A DNA stretch of 64,000 nt from Streptomyces brasiliensis (GCF_014647875.1 NZ_BMQA01000007.1:186001-250000), one strand, 5' to 3'. Positions 16,196 to 26,512 are shown, counted from the first letter of the stretch. A program made the numbers and translations. Notes: generated by a model not told the origin, from the letters alone.

Positions 16196-16542
16196 CTACT
16201 CCAGAACCTTCAGCGGTTCCCCGGCGCTCCACTCCTCCAGCATGCCGCGGTGTACGGCGGTGATACCGGCCTCGGCGGCGATGTGGGTGATGCGTTGGTC
16301 GATGCGGTCGTCGAGGGAGGGCGGGGCTGTGGCGACGGAGTTATCCACAGGCTGTGTGCGAGGAGGTGCACACGCACCTGACGTGCGACTTCGCTGTCCC
16401 GGAGCAGCATGGCGACGTTGAGGACGGCTCGGCGGGAGAACAGGGCCAGTGCCCTGGAACGTGACTGGATCCCACTGACCCCCTTAAAGAGGGCCAGTCG
16501 TTTGCCTGTCAGGACCTGGTAGCAACCGCGTGAGGGGTGATG
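16196..16542 (-). pseudogene. Frameshifted remnant of a phage-type regulatory (antirepressor-like) protein
   Basis: The upstream part reads, in one frame, GCYQVLTGKRLALFKGVSG and then LALFSRRAVLNVAMLLRDS and EVARQVRVHLL, from about 16542 to 16355. The remaining C-terminus continues only in another frame: SLDDRIDQRITHIAAEAGIT, then GMLEEWSAGEPLKVLE, ending at the stop at 16196. One frameshift near 16350 joins them. The SRRAVLNVAMLLRDS stretch recalls KilA/BRO/ORF6-like or antirepressor proteins seen in Streptomyces, but the family assignment is from memory and uncertain. No start codon is apparent. It lies between the convergent sortase and pknB ends. Confidence 0.6.
16341..16349 (+). promoter_or_regulatory. 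DnaA-type box TTATCCACA
   Basis: A perfect TTRTCCACA-type 9-mer within the pseudogene area between srtE2 and pknB, one of several dispersed boxes in the window. Confidence 0.5.
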
Positions 16543-16554
16543 TCCCTCACGCGG
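16526..16554. terminator. Hairpin downstream of pknB
   Basis: A 10-bp perfect stem (CCGCGTGAGG / CCTCACGCGG) is followed by TTTTG on the plus strand. It lies 22 bp past the pknB stop and may terminate transcription from both sides. Confidence 0.65.
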
Positions 16555-16575
16555 TTTTGTTCACAACGGTGTGGA

Positions 16576-18561
<1,986 letters not shown>

Positions 18562-18731
18562 AGCTACCTACCAGCCCTCTCCGTCGGTCCCGGCCGGCAC
18601 ATGGTGTGCGGCCGGAGGCTGCCGTCCGGGCCTACCGTACCCGGATCGCATTGTGTGACCTGGCCAAGCCCGTGACCCGATACAGGACCGGTATCGCAAC
18701 GTGCACCGATGTGAAGGGGACGTGATCGGGG

Positions 18732-20219
18732 TCACTTCTTGGAGTTGATGACCGCCTCCATCACGCTCTTCGCGATCGGCGCGGCGAGACCGCCACCGGA
18801 GATGTCGTCCCGGTTGGCCTGGTCGTCCTCGATCACCACGGCCACGGCGACCGGCGAGCTGCCGTCGCTCGTCTTGGCGTAGGAGAGGAACCAGGCGTAG
18901 GGGTTCTCGCTGTTCTCGACGCCGTGCTGGGCGGTACCGGTCTTGCCGCCCACGGTGACGCCGGGGATCTGTGCGCTCTTGCCGGTGCCGTCCTTGACGA
19001 CCGTCTCCATCATCGACTGCAGGATCTGCGCGTTTTTCGAGGTCAGCGGCTGGCTGAGTTCCTGCGGATCGGTCTGCGCGACGGTGTCGAGGTTGGACGA
19101 CTGGAGCTTGTCGACCATGTACGGCTTCATCAGCTTGCCGTCGTTGGCGACCGCCGAGGCGACCATGGCCATCTGCAGCGGGGTGGCGGCGGTGTTGAAC
19201 TGGCCGATCGAGGACAGCGCGGTCTGCGACTGGTTCATGTTGTCGGAGAACACCGAGGCGCTGGACCGGGTCGGGGTGAACTGCTCGGCGTCGAAGCCGA
19301 ACTTCTTCGCCTCTGCCAGCATCTTGTCGTTGCCGAGGTCGGCACCGATCTTGCCGAAGACGCTGTTGCAGGAGTACTGGAGCGCGACCCGCATTGTTGC
19401 GTTCTTGCAGGGGATGTTGCCCTCGTTCTTCAGCGGGGTTGTGGTACCGGGCATGATCCAGGGCAGCGGCGAGTCGGTCTTCTCGTCCGCGGAGGTGTAC
19501 TTGCCGTTCTCCAGCGCGGCTGCGGCGGTGACCACCTTGAAGGTGGAGCCCGGCGGGTAGGTCTCGCGCAGCGCCCGGTTGAGCATCGGGTCGTTGGGGT
19601 CGTACTTCTTCTGCAGGTTCTTCCAGGCCTTGGCGTCGGTGTCCGAGTTACCCGCGAAGGACGAGGGGTCGTACGACGGGAACGAGGCGAGGGCCAGGAT
19701 CTTGCCGGTGGCCGGGTCGAGGGCGACGACGGCACCCTTGCCGCCCTGGGCCTTCAGCCCGTTGTACGCGGCCTTCTGCGCGGCGGCGTTGAGCGTCGTG
19801 ACGATGTTGCCGCCCTGCTTCGGCTTGCCGGTGACCATGTCGAGGGTGTTGCGGAAGAACAGCCGGTCGTCGGTGCCGGTGAGTATGCCGTCCTCGATGG
19901 ACTCCAGCTGGTTGGCGCCGAAGGCCTGGGAGGCGTACCCGGTGACCGGTGCCCACATGGGGCCGTTCTGGTAGGTGCGCTTGTACTTCAGGTCGTTGAC
20001 ACCGGACTTGCTGGTCACGGTGGACCCGGTGATGGGGTCGCCGCCGGAGACGATGATGTCGCCTCGCGGGGTGGAGTAGCGGGCGATGGTGACCCGGCGG
20101 TTCTTGGGGTCTTCCTTGAGGCCGTCGGCCTTGACGTACTGGAGCCAGTTGTCCCGTAGCAGCAGGGTGAGGACGAGGAGGCCGCAGAAGATCGCGATCC
20201 GGCGCAGGGGCTTGTTCAT
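18732..20219 (-). CDS. pbpA: Class B penicillin-binding protein PbpA
   Basis: 495 residues from ATG 20219, overlapping the ftsW stop (ATGA). An N-terminal membrane anchor (RIAIFCGLLVLTLLLRDNW) is followed by a dimerisation domain and the transpeptidase domain. Active-site motifs are complete: STFK in YPPGSTFKVVT, SCN in LQYSCNSVFG, and KTG in TVGGKTGTAQH. It cross-links peptidoglycan outside the membrane. It is paired with the SEDS glycosyltransferase encoded just upstream, as in the mycobacterial rodA-pbpA pair. A longer open frame reaching 20672 is a shadow of ftsW. A 170-bp gap separates it from pknB. Confidence 0.96.
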   Translation of the reverse strand: MNKPLRRIAIFCGLLVLTLLLRDNWLQYVKADGLKEDPKNRRVTIARYSTPRGDIIVSGGDPITGSTVTSKSGVNDLKYKRTYQNGPMWAPVTGYASQAFGANQLESIEDGILTGTDDRLFFRNTLDMVTGKPKQGGNIVTTLNAAAQKAAYNGLKAQGGKGAVVALDPATGKILALASFPSYDPSSFAGNSDTDAKAWKNLQKKYDPNDPMLNRALRETYPPGSTFKVVTAAAALENGKYTSADEKTDSPLPWIMPGTTTPLKNEGNIPCKNATMRVALQYSCNSVFGKIGADLGNDKMLAEAKKFGFDAEQFTPTRSSASVFSDNMNQSQTALSSIGQFNTAATPLQMAMVASAVANDGKLMKPYMVDKLQSSNLDTVAQTDPQELSQPLTSKNAQILQSMMETVVKDGTGKSAQIPGVTVGGKTGTAQHGVENSENPYAWFLSYAKTSDGSSPVAVAVVIEDDQANRDDISGGGLAAPIAKSVMEAVINSKK

Positions 20220-21652
20220 GACGGGCGGACCACCTGGGTCATCTCGGCGTCGGGGTTGGCGGCGGGGGCGGGCGCCGGTCGGCGAGCGGTGTCGCTGATG
20301 CGGATCAGGATGCCGATGAGCGCCCAGTTGGCCAGCACGGAGGAACCGCCGTAGGCGAGGAACGGCATCGTCATACCGGTGAGCGGAATGAGCCCCATGA
20401 CACCGCCAGCCACGACGAAGATCTGCAGGCCGAAGGCGCCGGACAGGCCGACGGCGAGGAGCTTGCCGAACGGGTCGCGGGCGGCGAGGGCGGTGCGCAC
20501 ACCGCGCTCCACGATCAGGCCGTACAGCAGCAGGATCGCCATGATGCCGGCCAGGCCCAGCTCTTCGCCGAAGGTGGCGAGGATGAAGTCGGAGTTGGCG
20601 GCGAACCTGATCAGATCGGAGTGACCCTGGCCCCAGCCGCTGCCGAGAGTGCCGCCCGAACCGAACGCCCACAGGGCCTGCTGGGCCTGTTCGGAGTGGC
20701 CCCCCACTCCCTGCTGACTGAGCGTGTACTCCTTCATCGGGTCGAGCCAGGCCTGGACGCGCTGCTGGACGTGCGGTTCGAAGCTGGCCACACCGACCGC
20801 GCCGACCGCGGACATCAGCAGACCGAAGACGATCCAGCTGGTCCGCTCGGTGGCGACGTACAGCATGATGACGAACATTCCGAAGAACAGCAGCGACGTA
20901 CCGAGGTCCGTCTCGAAGACCAGGATGAGGATCGAGATGAACCAGACGACGAGGATCGGGCCGAGGTCGCGGCCGCGCGGCAGGTACAGGCCCATGAAGC
21001 GGCGACTGGCGAGGGCCAGCGCGTCCCGCTTGACCATCAGATAGCCGGCGAAGAACACGGCCAGCACGATCTTCGCGAACTCACCGGGCTGGAGCGAGCC
21101 CAGGCCGGGGACCCGGATCCAGATCTTGGCGCCGTAGATGTTGGCCCCGAGGCCCGGTACCAGCGGCAGCAGGAGCAGAACGAGCGCGGCGAACATGGAG
21201 ATGTAGGTGTAGCGCTGCAGGACCCGATGGTCCTTCATGAAGGCCAGCACGACGGCGAAGAGGGCGATGCCCATGGCCGTGTACAGCAGCTGGCGGGGCG
21301 CGGCCGTGACAAAGGTGGGCAGCGACTGGAGCAGCTTCGACTGGTCGAGCCGCCAGATGCACACCAGACCGAGCCCGTTGAGTAGGACGGCCAGCGGCAG
21401 CAGCAACGGGTCCGCGTACGGTGCGAACTTCCGTACGACGAGATGGGCGACGCCGGCGAGGAGGCCGAGGCCGAGGCCGTAGGCCAGCAGGCCGGCGGGC
21501 ACCGAGTCGTTGATGGCCAGGCCCACGTTGGCGTAGGCGAACACCGGGATGGCGACCGCGAACACCAGCAGCGCGAGCTCGGTGTTGCGTCGGCTCGGTG
21601 CGCCGATGGCGCCGATCGTGGACGTGTGGTTCGTCGGGGAAGTACTGCTCAT
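20216..21652 (-). CDS. ftsW: SEDS-family peptidoglycan glycosyltransferase (FtsW/RodA type)
   Basis: 478 residues from ATG 21652, with about ten transmembrane helices. Family motifs include WIRVPGLGSLQPGEFAKI, FETDLGTSLLFFGMFVIMLYVATERT, GWGQGHSDLIRFAANSDFILATFGEELGLAG and TGMTMPFLAYGGSSVLANW. SEDS proteins polymerise glycan strands from lipid II together with a class B PBP; the partner is almost surely PbpA, whose start overlaps this stop by 4 bp. In mycobacteria the gene at this position is called rodA; in Streptomyces it is usually annotated ftsW or rodA, so the symbol is a convention. Confidence 0.95.
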   Translation of the reverse strand: MSSTSPTNHTSTIGAIGAPSRRNTELALLVFAVAIPVFAYANVGLAINDSVPAGLLAYGLGLGLLAGVAHLVVRKFAPYADPLLLPLAVLLNGLGLVCIWRLDQSKLLQSLPTFVTAAPRQLLYTAMGIALFAVVLAFMKDHRVLQRYTYISMFAALVLLLLPLVPGLGANIYGAKIWIRVPGLGSLQPGEFAKIVLAVFFAGYLMVKRDALALASRRFMGLYLPRGRDLGPILVVWFISILILVFETDLGTSLLFFGMFVIMLYVATERTSWIVFGLLMSAVGAVGVASFEPHVQQRVQAWLDPMKEYTLSQQGVGGHSEQAQQALWAFGSGGTLGSGWGQGHSDLIRFAANSDFILATFGEELGLAGIMAILLLYGLIVERGVRTALAARDPFGKLLAVGLSGAFGLQIFVVAGGVMGLIPLTGMTMPFLAYGGSSVLANWALIGILIRISDTARRPAPAPAANPDAEMTQVVRPS

Positions 21653-21679
21653 CGTGTGACAGGGCCTCTCACGGCTTGC

Positions 21680-23215
21680 CTACTGCTTACCGCACAGCGA
21701 GACGACCTTCTGCTCATCCTCCGAGAGGGTGGGGCCGGGGCTGGGGGTCGCGGACGGGGTCGTGGACGGAGACTGCGAAGGTGCCGAAGCGGACGGGTTC
21801 GGTGACGGAGATGCCTTGGACGTGAAGGACGTCCGGCTGGTTCCGGTGGTTCCACCGGCCTGGCCCTGGCCCGTCTTGGCGTTGCTCTCGCTCCCGGCGG
21901 CCTGGCGCTGGGCCTCCTTCTTGCATGCGGAGGCCTGGACGGCCAGTTCCTGGACCTTCGACCGGGCGTCGTTCAGACCGCCCTCAGCGATGGTGGCCTT
22001 GACCTGCTTCTGCTGGTAGGGCGGCAGGTACTTGAGTTCGATCTCGGGGTGGTCCTTCTCCACCTTCGACAGCGACACCCAGGCCAGGTCCTGGCTGATG
22101 CCCTGGTACAGCGTGACGTGTTCGCCCTTGGTGCCGACGTAGTACTGGGTCTGCGTCCAGCGGTAGCCGCCGTACAGGCCGCCGCCGATCACGCCGAGGG
22201 CGAGGATGCCGTAGAAGGATCTCTTCAGCCAGCGGCGGCCGCCGCGCGGTTTGACGAAGTCGTCGTCGGTGTAGTCGCCGAAGCTGCCCGCCGGGACGTA
22301 GCCGGTGGTGTCGCCGCTGCCGGGCGGGCCGAACTCGCCGCCGCCCTGGCCGGGCACCTGGCGGCCGAGGTGCGAGGCGCGGCCGGCCGGGGTCTGCATG
22401 ATGCCGTTGTCGTGCAGGTGGTTCTGGTTCTCGGCGACCGCGCCGACCACCACGGGGGTGTCGGACAGCTGGCCGGCGAGGGTGTCTCCGGTGTCCAGGT
22501 CGAGGACGTCGGCGATGATGACGGTGATGTTGTCGGGGCCGCCGCCGCGCAGTGCGAGCTGGATCAGTTCCTGGACGGTCTCCTGCGGGCCCTGGTAGCT
22601 GGCGAGGGTCTCCTCCATCGTCTGGTGGGAGACGACGCCGGAGAGGCCGTCGGAGCAGATCAGATAGCGGTCGCCGGCGCGGACTTCGCGGATGGAGAGG
22701 TCGGGTTCGACGTGGTCGCCGCTGCCGAGCGCGCGCATGAGGAGCGAGCGCTGTGGGTGGGTGGTGGCCTCTTCCTCGGTGATCCGGCCCTCGTCGACGA
22801 GCCGCTGCACCCAGGTGTGGTCCTGGGTGATCTGCGTGAGGACGCCGTCGCGCAGCAGGTAGGCGCGGGAGTCGCCGACGTGCACGAGCCCGAGCCGCTG
22901 CCCGGTCCACAGCAGGGCGGTCAGGGTCGTCCCCATGCCTTCGAGCTGGGGGTCCTCCTCGACCATGGAGCGCAGCTGGTCGTTGGCGCGCTGTACGGCG
23001 GCGCCGAGGGAGGTGAGGATGTCGGAGCCGGGCACGTCGTCGTCGAGCGTGACCAGGGTGGAGATCACCTCGGAGGAGGCGACCTCACCGGCGGCCTGGC
23101 CGCCCATGCCGTCGGCGATGGCGAGCAGCCGCGGACCGGCGTAGCCGGAGTCCTCGTTGCCCTCCCGGATCATCCCTTTGTGCGATCCGGCGGCGAAGCG
23201 CAGTGACAGACTCAT
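21680..23215 (-). CDS. pstP: PP2C-type Ser/Thr protein phosphatase PstP
   Basis: 511 residues from ATG 23215 (GAGG upstream); an in-frame start at 23260 is less likely. PP2C domain, residues about 1-240: SHKGMIREGNEDSGY, LLAIADGMGG (metal-binding Asp), VGDSRAYLLR, RGGGPDNITVII. A linker leads to one transmembrane helix (SFYGILALGVIGGGLYGGYRW) and an extracellular part of about 190 residues with a Ser/Pro/Thr-rich tail ending near DEQKVVSLCGKQ. It dephosphorylates targets of the PASTA kinase, including the kinase itself. It lies between fhaB and ftsW in the wall-growth cluster. Confidence 0.96.
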   Translation of the reverse strand: MSLSLRFAAGSHKGMIREGNEDSGYAGPRLLAIADGMGGQAAGEVASSEVISTLVTLDDDVPGSDILTSLGAAVQRANDQLRSMVEEDPQLEGMGTTLTALLWTGQRLGLVHVGDSRAYLLRDGVLTQITQDHTWVQRLVDEGRITEEEATTHPQRSLLMRALGSGDHVEPDLSIREVRAGDRYLICSDGLSGVVSHQTMEETLASYQGPQETVQELIQLALRGGGPDNITVIIADVLDLDTGDTLAGQLSDTPVVVGAVAENQNHLHDNGIMQTPAGRASHLGRQVPGQGGGEFGPPGSGDTTGYVPAGSFGDYTDDDFVKPRGGRRWLKRSFYGILALGVIGGGLYGGYRWTQTQYYVGTKGEHVTLYQGISQDLAWVSLSKVEKDHPEIELKYLPPYQQKQVKATIAEGGLNDARSKVQELAVQASACKKEAQRQAAGSESNAKTGQGQAGGTTGTSRTSFTSKASPSPNPSASAPSQSPSTTPSATPSPGPTLSEDEQKVVSLCGKQ

Positions 23216-23338
23216 GCGCACCTCGCCCGTCGGCTCCGGGTACATCCGCACGGTGCCCACCCTCCGGTCGGGAGCGCGCCGACGGCCGCCGTGAGGCGGT
23301 ACGCCGTTGCGTGCTCGCTCCGCTCGCTCATTGTCGTA

Positions 23339-23854
23339 CTACTTCCGCAGCTCGATGACGGTCTTGCCGATGCGGATCGGCGCGCCCAGCGGGATCGGTG
23401 TGGGGGTCGTCAGCCGGGACCGGTCCAGGTACGTGCCGTTGGTGGATCCGAGGTCCTCGACGATCCACTGACCGTCACGGTCGGGGTAGATCCTGGCATG
23501 GCGGCTGGAGGCGTAGTCGTCGTCCAGCACGATCGTGGAGTCGTGTGCGCGGCCCAGGGTGATCGTCTGGCCCTGGAGCGCGACGGTGGTGCCGGTGAGG
23601 GTGCCCTCGGAGACGACCAGCTTGGTGGGGGCGTTGCGCCGCTGGCGGCCGCCGCCCTGCTGGGCGCGCTGCTGCGGGGGCGTGGCCTGCTGCCGGGCGG
23701 GCTGCTGCTGGCGCCCGGCGTCCCTACGCGATCCGCGCTGGGTGACGCGCGTACCGAACAGGTCGCTGCGGATGACCTGCACGGCCACGATCACGAACAG
23801 CCACAGTACGGCCAGGAAACCCAGCCGCATGACCGTGAGGGTCAGCTCTGACAT
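23339..23854 (-). CDS. fhaB: FHA-domain protein FhaB (FipA-like)
   Basis: 171 residues from ATG 23854, 10 bp after fhaA. An N-terminal transmembrane helix (LTVMRLGFLAVLWLFVIVAVQVI) is followed by a basic/Gln-rich linker and a C-terminal FHA domain (about 80-170): ITLGRAHDSTIVLDDDYASSRHARIYPD and WIVEDLGSTNGTYLDRSRL. FHA domains bind phosphothreonine. The mycobacterial counterpart docks phosphorylated division proteins at the septum. Being membrane-anchored and next to pstP, it probably links PknB phosphorylation to the wall synthesis machinery. Confidence 0.95.
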   Translation of the reverse strand: MSELTLTVMRLGFLAVLWLFVIVAVQVIRSDLFGTRVTQRGSRRDAGRQQQPARQQATPPQQRAQQGGGRQRRNAPTKLVVSEGTLTGTTVALQGQTITLGRAHDSTIVLDDDYASSRHARIYPDRDGQWIVEDLGSTNGTYLDRSRLTTPTPIPLGAPIRIGKTVIELRK

Positions 23855-23864
23855 TGCCCCCGCT

Positions 23865-24722
23865 TCACCCTTCGGCTTGCCGGTAAATGATGGTGGTGCT
23901 GCCCACGACGATCCGCGAGCCGTCGCGGAGCGTAGCGCGGGTGGTGTGCTGTCCGTCCACCACGATGCCGTTGGTGGATCCGAGATCCTGGATCGTCGAG
24001 GGCGTTCCGGTCCGGATCTCACAGTGCCGGCGGGAGACGCCGGGGTCGTCGATCCGCACGTCGGCCTCGGTGCTGCGGCCCAGCACCAGCGTCGGGCGGG
24101 AGATCTGGTGGCGGGTGCCGTTGATCTCGATCCAGTAGCGCATGCGTCCGCCGGCCGTGGGGGCGGCCGGGGGCCGCTGGGCCGCGGGCTGCGGATAGCC
24201 GTAGCCACCGGGCCGGGAGCCGGGCGGCGGCGAGGACGGCATCGGGGGTGCTCCGGCGGGCGTGGCCGACGGGTAGCCGTAGCCGCCCGGGGCGCCGCCG
24301 GGGCCGGGGCGGCCGGGTGCGGCGGCGGGCGGGGCCTGCTGGCTGCTGGAGGAGGCGAGCGTACGGCTGCGGACCCGGTACAGGCCGGTGTCCAGGTCGT
24401 CCGCCTTCTCCAGGTTGACCTTGATCGGCCCCATGAAGGTGTAGCGCTGCTGCTTGGCGTAGTCGCGGACCATGCCGGCGAGCTCGTCGCCGAGCTGGCC
24501 CGAGTAGGGGCTGAGGCGCTCGTAGTCCGGTGCGCTCAGCTCCACGATGAAGTCGTTGGGTACGACGGTCCGGTCGCGGTTCCAGATCGTCGCGTTGTTG
24601 TCGCACTCCCGCTGGAGCGCGCCGGCGATCTCGACGGGCTGGACCTCGGACTTGAACACCTTGGCGAAGGTGCCGTTGACCAGACCTTCGAGACGTTGCT
24701 CGAACTTCTTCAGGACTCCCAT
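23865..24722 (-). CDS. fhaA: FhaA, N-terminal DUF3662 plus C-terminal FHA domain
   Basis: 285 residues from ATG 24722. Residues about 1-125 are the DUF3662 domain (GVLKKFEQRLEGLVNGTFAKVFKSEVQPVEIAGALQRECD). A Pro/Gly/Tyr-rich linker follows with repeats of GGYGYP. The FHA domain (about 195-280) has LVLGRSTEADVRIDDPGVSRRHCEI and STIQDLGSTNGIVVDGQ. By homology to mycobacterial FhaA it binds phosphorylated partners such as the pseudokinase domain of MviN/MurJ and modulates peptidoglycan precursor flow. It is the first gene of the pknB cluster, with its promoter presumably in 24723-25211. Confidence 0.96.
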   Translation of the reverse strand: MGVLKKFEQRLEGLVNGTFAKVFKSEVQPVEIAGALQRECDNNATIWNRDRTVVPNDFIVELSAPDYERLSPYSGQLGDELAGMVRDYAKQQRYTFMGPIKVNLEKADDLDTGLYRVRSRTLASSSSQQAPPAAAPGRPGPGGAPGGYGYPSATPAGAPPMPSSPPPGSRPGGYGYPQPAAQRPPAAPTAGGRMRYWIEINGTRHQISRPTLVLGRSTEADVRIDDPGVSRRHCEIRTGTPSTIQDLGSTNGIVVDGQHTTRATLRDGSRIVVGSTTIIYRQAEG

Positions 24723-25211
24723 GGGGCACCTCCTCCATCGTCGCCGTACTGCCTGCTGTACCGCTGTCGCCTGTACTGCTCTGCCTGGTACTGCTTACTG
24801 ATCGTATCCACGCGCCCGGCAATCAGCCGGTTCCCCCAGCGCCTCCCCTCCGAACCCTTCCTGCCAAGGATCGTAGAGGCGGCCGAAGACCAGTGTCCCG
24901 CACCCGACCGTCCGCTCGGTCCGCCTCCTGGGGAGATGGGCGTGACCGGTACGAGGTTGATACGTGAACCGTTCCACGTTGAGACGTGGCGGCCGCCTCC
25001 GGCGTCACGCGGCCCTCGTGGGGGTGCGGCGGCGGCCGGGGCGGGCCTTCGGTGGCGGCCTGGTCAGGGATCCGGCGTAGGCCCTGGCCTCGGATCAGGC
25101 CTCGGATCCGGCCCGGATAAGGGATGTGAATCCACCCTCTACGGCATGCTAATCTTCTGCATGTCGGAAGGCGGCGGCCCCAAAAGGCCGGAGCCGGAGG
25201 ACACACCCAAT
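24723..25211. other. Promoter region of fhaA and tRNA-Leu
   Basis: 490 bp without a credible gene. Short TACTGC/CTGTAC repeats lie at 24745-24800, just upstream of fhaA. The sequence near 25150 (CGGCATGCTAATCTTCTGC) holds a likely tRNA promoter -10, TAATCT. Open frames here have no coding signal. Confidence 0.4.
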
Positions 25212-25295
25212 GCGCGGGTGGCGGAATAGGCAGACGCGCTGGATTCAGGTTCCAGTGCCCGCAAGGGCGTGGGGGTTCAACTCCCCCCTCGCGCA
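25212..25295 (+). tRNA. tRNA-Leu (anticodon CAG)
   Basis: 84 nt, class II with a long variable arm. Acceptor GCGCGGG pairs with CTCGCGC; anticodon stem CTGGA/TCCAG encloses loop TTCAGGT with CAG at 25246-25248; variable arm TGCCCGCAAGGGCG; T-arm GGGGGTTCAACTCCCCC. No CCA is encoded. Confidence 0.97.
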
Positions 25296-25303
25296 CAGAG
25301 GCT

Positions 25304-25333
25304 ACGGGCCCATCGCTTCGGCGGTGGGCCCGT
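25304..25333. terminator. Terminator after tRNA-Leu
   Basis: A 13-bp stem (ACGGGCCCATCGC / GCGGTGGGCCCGT, one G-T pair) with a TTCG tetraloop, 9 bp past the tRNA. Confidence 0.8.
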
Positions 25334-25471
25334 TGGCGTGTGTACGGAGCGCGGTGCGAGGGGTTGGAGCGGGTCTCCGGGCGGGACTTGGGGACTGCTC
25401 TTGTTCTTTCCTACTTCTCACCTGGGGCGTGAGGTATCTCACGGCGGTCTGAGCCGGCCGGAACTCTCCAC

Positions 25472-25753
25472 TCAGGATGCGGACTCTGCTTCCGGGGAGG
25501 GCGGCAAAGAGTCGACCACGAAGGTCCCCAGGCCGACCTCGCCCCGGGTCCAGCCCTGTTCCCGTACATGACGCATGGCCTTCGCCGCTGTCGCGTTCAC
25601 CACGCCGAACTCCTGGGCGATCTCCAGGGTGGACGGCACACGGCTGCCAGGCGGATACGTGCCGTCCTTGATACGCCGGATGATCTCCGCGGCGATCTGC
25701 CGCCACAACGCCCGGGTGCGGTCGAGGTCCATAGTTTCAGCGTGGGTGACCAT
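25472..25753 (-). CDS. Short GntR-family transcriptional regulator
   Basis: 93 residues from ATG 25753; ATG 25732 is an alternative. Only the winged-helix DNA-binding domain is present (IAAEIIRRIKDGTYPPGSRVPSTLEIAQEFGVVNATAAKAMRHVREQGWTRGEVGLGTFV), with no ligand domain. Short GntR proteins of this kind occur in Streptomyces integrative elements and as solitary repressors. A palindrome CCGTAG-TTAT-CTACGG 15 bp upstream of the start suggests autoregulation. Its base composition is slightly less G+C-rich than that of its neighbours, and it lies in an accessory-looking patch after the tRNA. Confidence 0.82.
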   Translation of the reverse strand: MVTHAETMDLDRTRALWRQIAAEIIRRIKDGTYPPGSRVPSTLEIAQEFGVVNATAAKAMRHVREQGWTRGEVGLGTFVVDSLPPSPEAESAS

Positions 25754-25767
25754 GGCATTCCATGCAT

Positions 25768-25783
25768 CCGTAGTTATCTACGG
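25768..25783. promoter_or_regulatory. Palindromic operator candidate of the short GntR regulator
   Basis: CCGTAG and CTACGG arms around TTAT lie 15 bp upstream of the GntR start and in the divergent promoter region facing the small genes at 25881. Confidence 0.55.
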
Positions 25784-25880
25784 TCATCCACGCTATGTTG
25801 AACTCCGAACACAGAGCGGCCCCGACGGGAAGCGGCTACTTCCTCACCGGGGCCTGAGCCGACTGAACTGGAGTCGACCT

Positions 25881-25937
25881 ATGCGCAGCCTAGTGGCGGC
25901 CATTCTGAGCCCTCTCTCCCTGGCGGCCGCCGTATGA
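25881..25937 (+). CDS. Possible 18-residue small ORF
   Basis: Reads MRSLVAAILSPLSLAAAV: a positive start followed by a hydrophobic stretch. GGAG lies 8 bp upstream, and the stop overlaps the next start (ATGA). The overlap and ribosome site suggest translational coupling with the following 86-residue gene, but at this length chance is hard to exclude. Confidence 0.35.
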   Translation: MRSLVAAILSPLSLAAAV

Positions 25938-26194
25938 GCGCCCCGCGTCCCCGCAGCCTCGGTGTCGACCCCGCCACCGGCAAGGAGGCGTTCGTCGTCG
26001 CGCGGCCCGGCGGGTTTCTGGAGGCGTTGGCGGATGTGTATGCCCTGGAGACCGCTGCCGTTCTCGTGGCGGTCGTCAAAGCCGTACTCGAGGCCGGTGA
26101 GGCGTCGGACGTCGAACTCGCCGCGCTCGTACGGCCGTTGCACGCAGCGCTCGAAGAATGCGTCGGCATGATGGCCGTGAACGGTGAGGAGTGA
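25934..26194 (+). CDS. Small hypothetical helical protein
   Basis: 86 residues from ATG 25934. It has strong coding bias in this frame and a helix-rich sequence (FLEALADVYALETAAVLVAVVKAVLEAGEASDVELAALV). It has no membrane segment or known motif. The start overlaps the stop of an 18-residue ORF. It is divergent from the short GntR gene, from which it is separated by that gene's operator candidate, so the two could form a regulator-target pair. Function not recognised. Confidence 0.6.
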   Translation: MSAPRPRSLGVDPATGKEAFVVARPGGFLEALADVYALETAAVLVAVVKAVLEAGEASDVELAALVRPLHAALEECVGMMAVNGEE

Positions 26195-26480
26195 TACGGA
26201 GTCGGCCTCGACGATCACCGTCACGGGCCCGAAGGACCCGATCGCCAAGGGCGACCACGTCACCCTGACGGCGACGGGCGACCAGATCGGCGGCGACAAC
26301 ACCGCCCCGTTCACGATCCCGGTCGCGGACCCGGCGTCCCACGTCTGGACCTCCAGCGACCCGAAGGTCGCCTCTGTGGACCGCTCCACGGGCGCCCTGA
26401 CCGCCCACCGCCCCGGCACGGTCACCGTCTCGGTGACGTCCGGCGGCGTGACGGGCAGCGCGCAGGTCGTCGTTCAGTGA
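26184..26480 (+). pseudogene. Ig-like (BIG2) domain fragment
   Basis: About 98 residues. The recognisable part (ITVTGPKDPIAKGDHVTLTATG, then ASHVWTSSDPKVASVDRSTGALTAHRPGTVTVSVTSGGVTGSAQVVV) is a bacterial Ig-like group 2 domain of the sort found as C-terminal repeats in secreted enzymes or adhesins. There is no signal peptide or partner domain, and the GTG 26184 start lies inside the preceding gene. It is most simply the 3' end of a lost larger gene. A small intact protein cannot be excluded. A terminator follows at 26513. Confidence 0.6.
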
Positions 26481-26512
26481 CCTGAGGTACGGGTCTGGTG
26501 ACCTGATGCATG

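Noticed and set aside
18732..20672. Longer pbpA reading frame with about 150 extra N-terminal residues
   Set aside because: The extension is a shadow of ftsW; the real start at 20219 gives the membrane anchor and an ATGA overlap.
25212..25295. tRNA-Leu 3' end as a used attachment site
   Set aside because: The accessory patch downstream invites the idea, but I found no integrase gene and no second copy of the tRNA 3' end.
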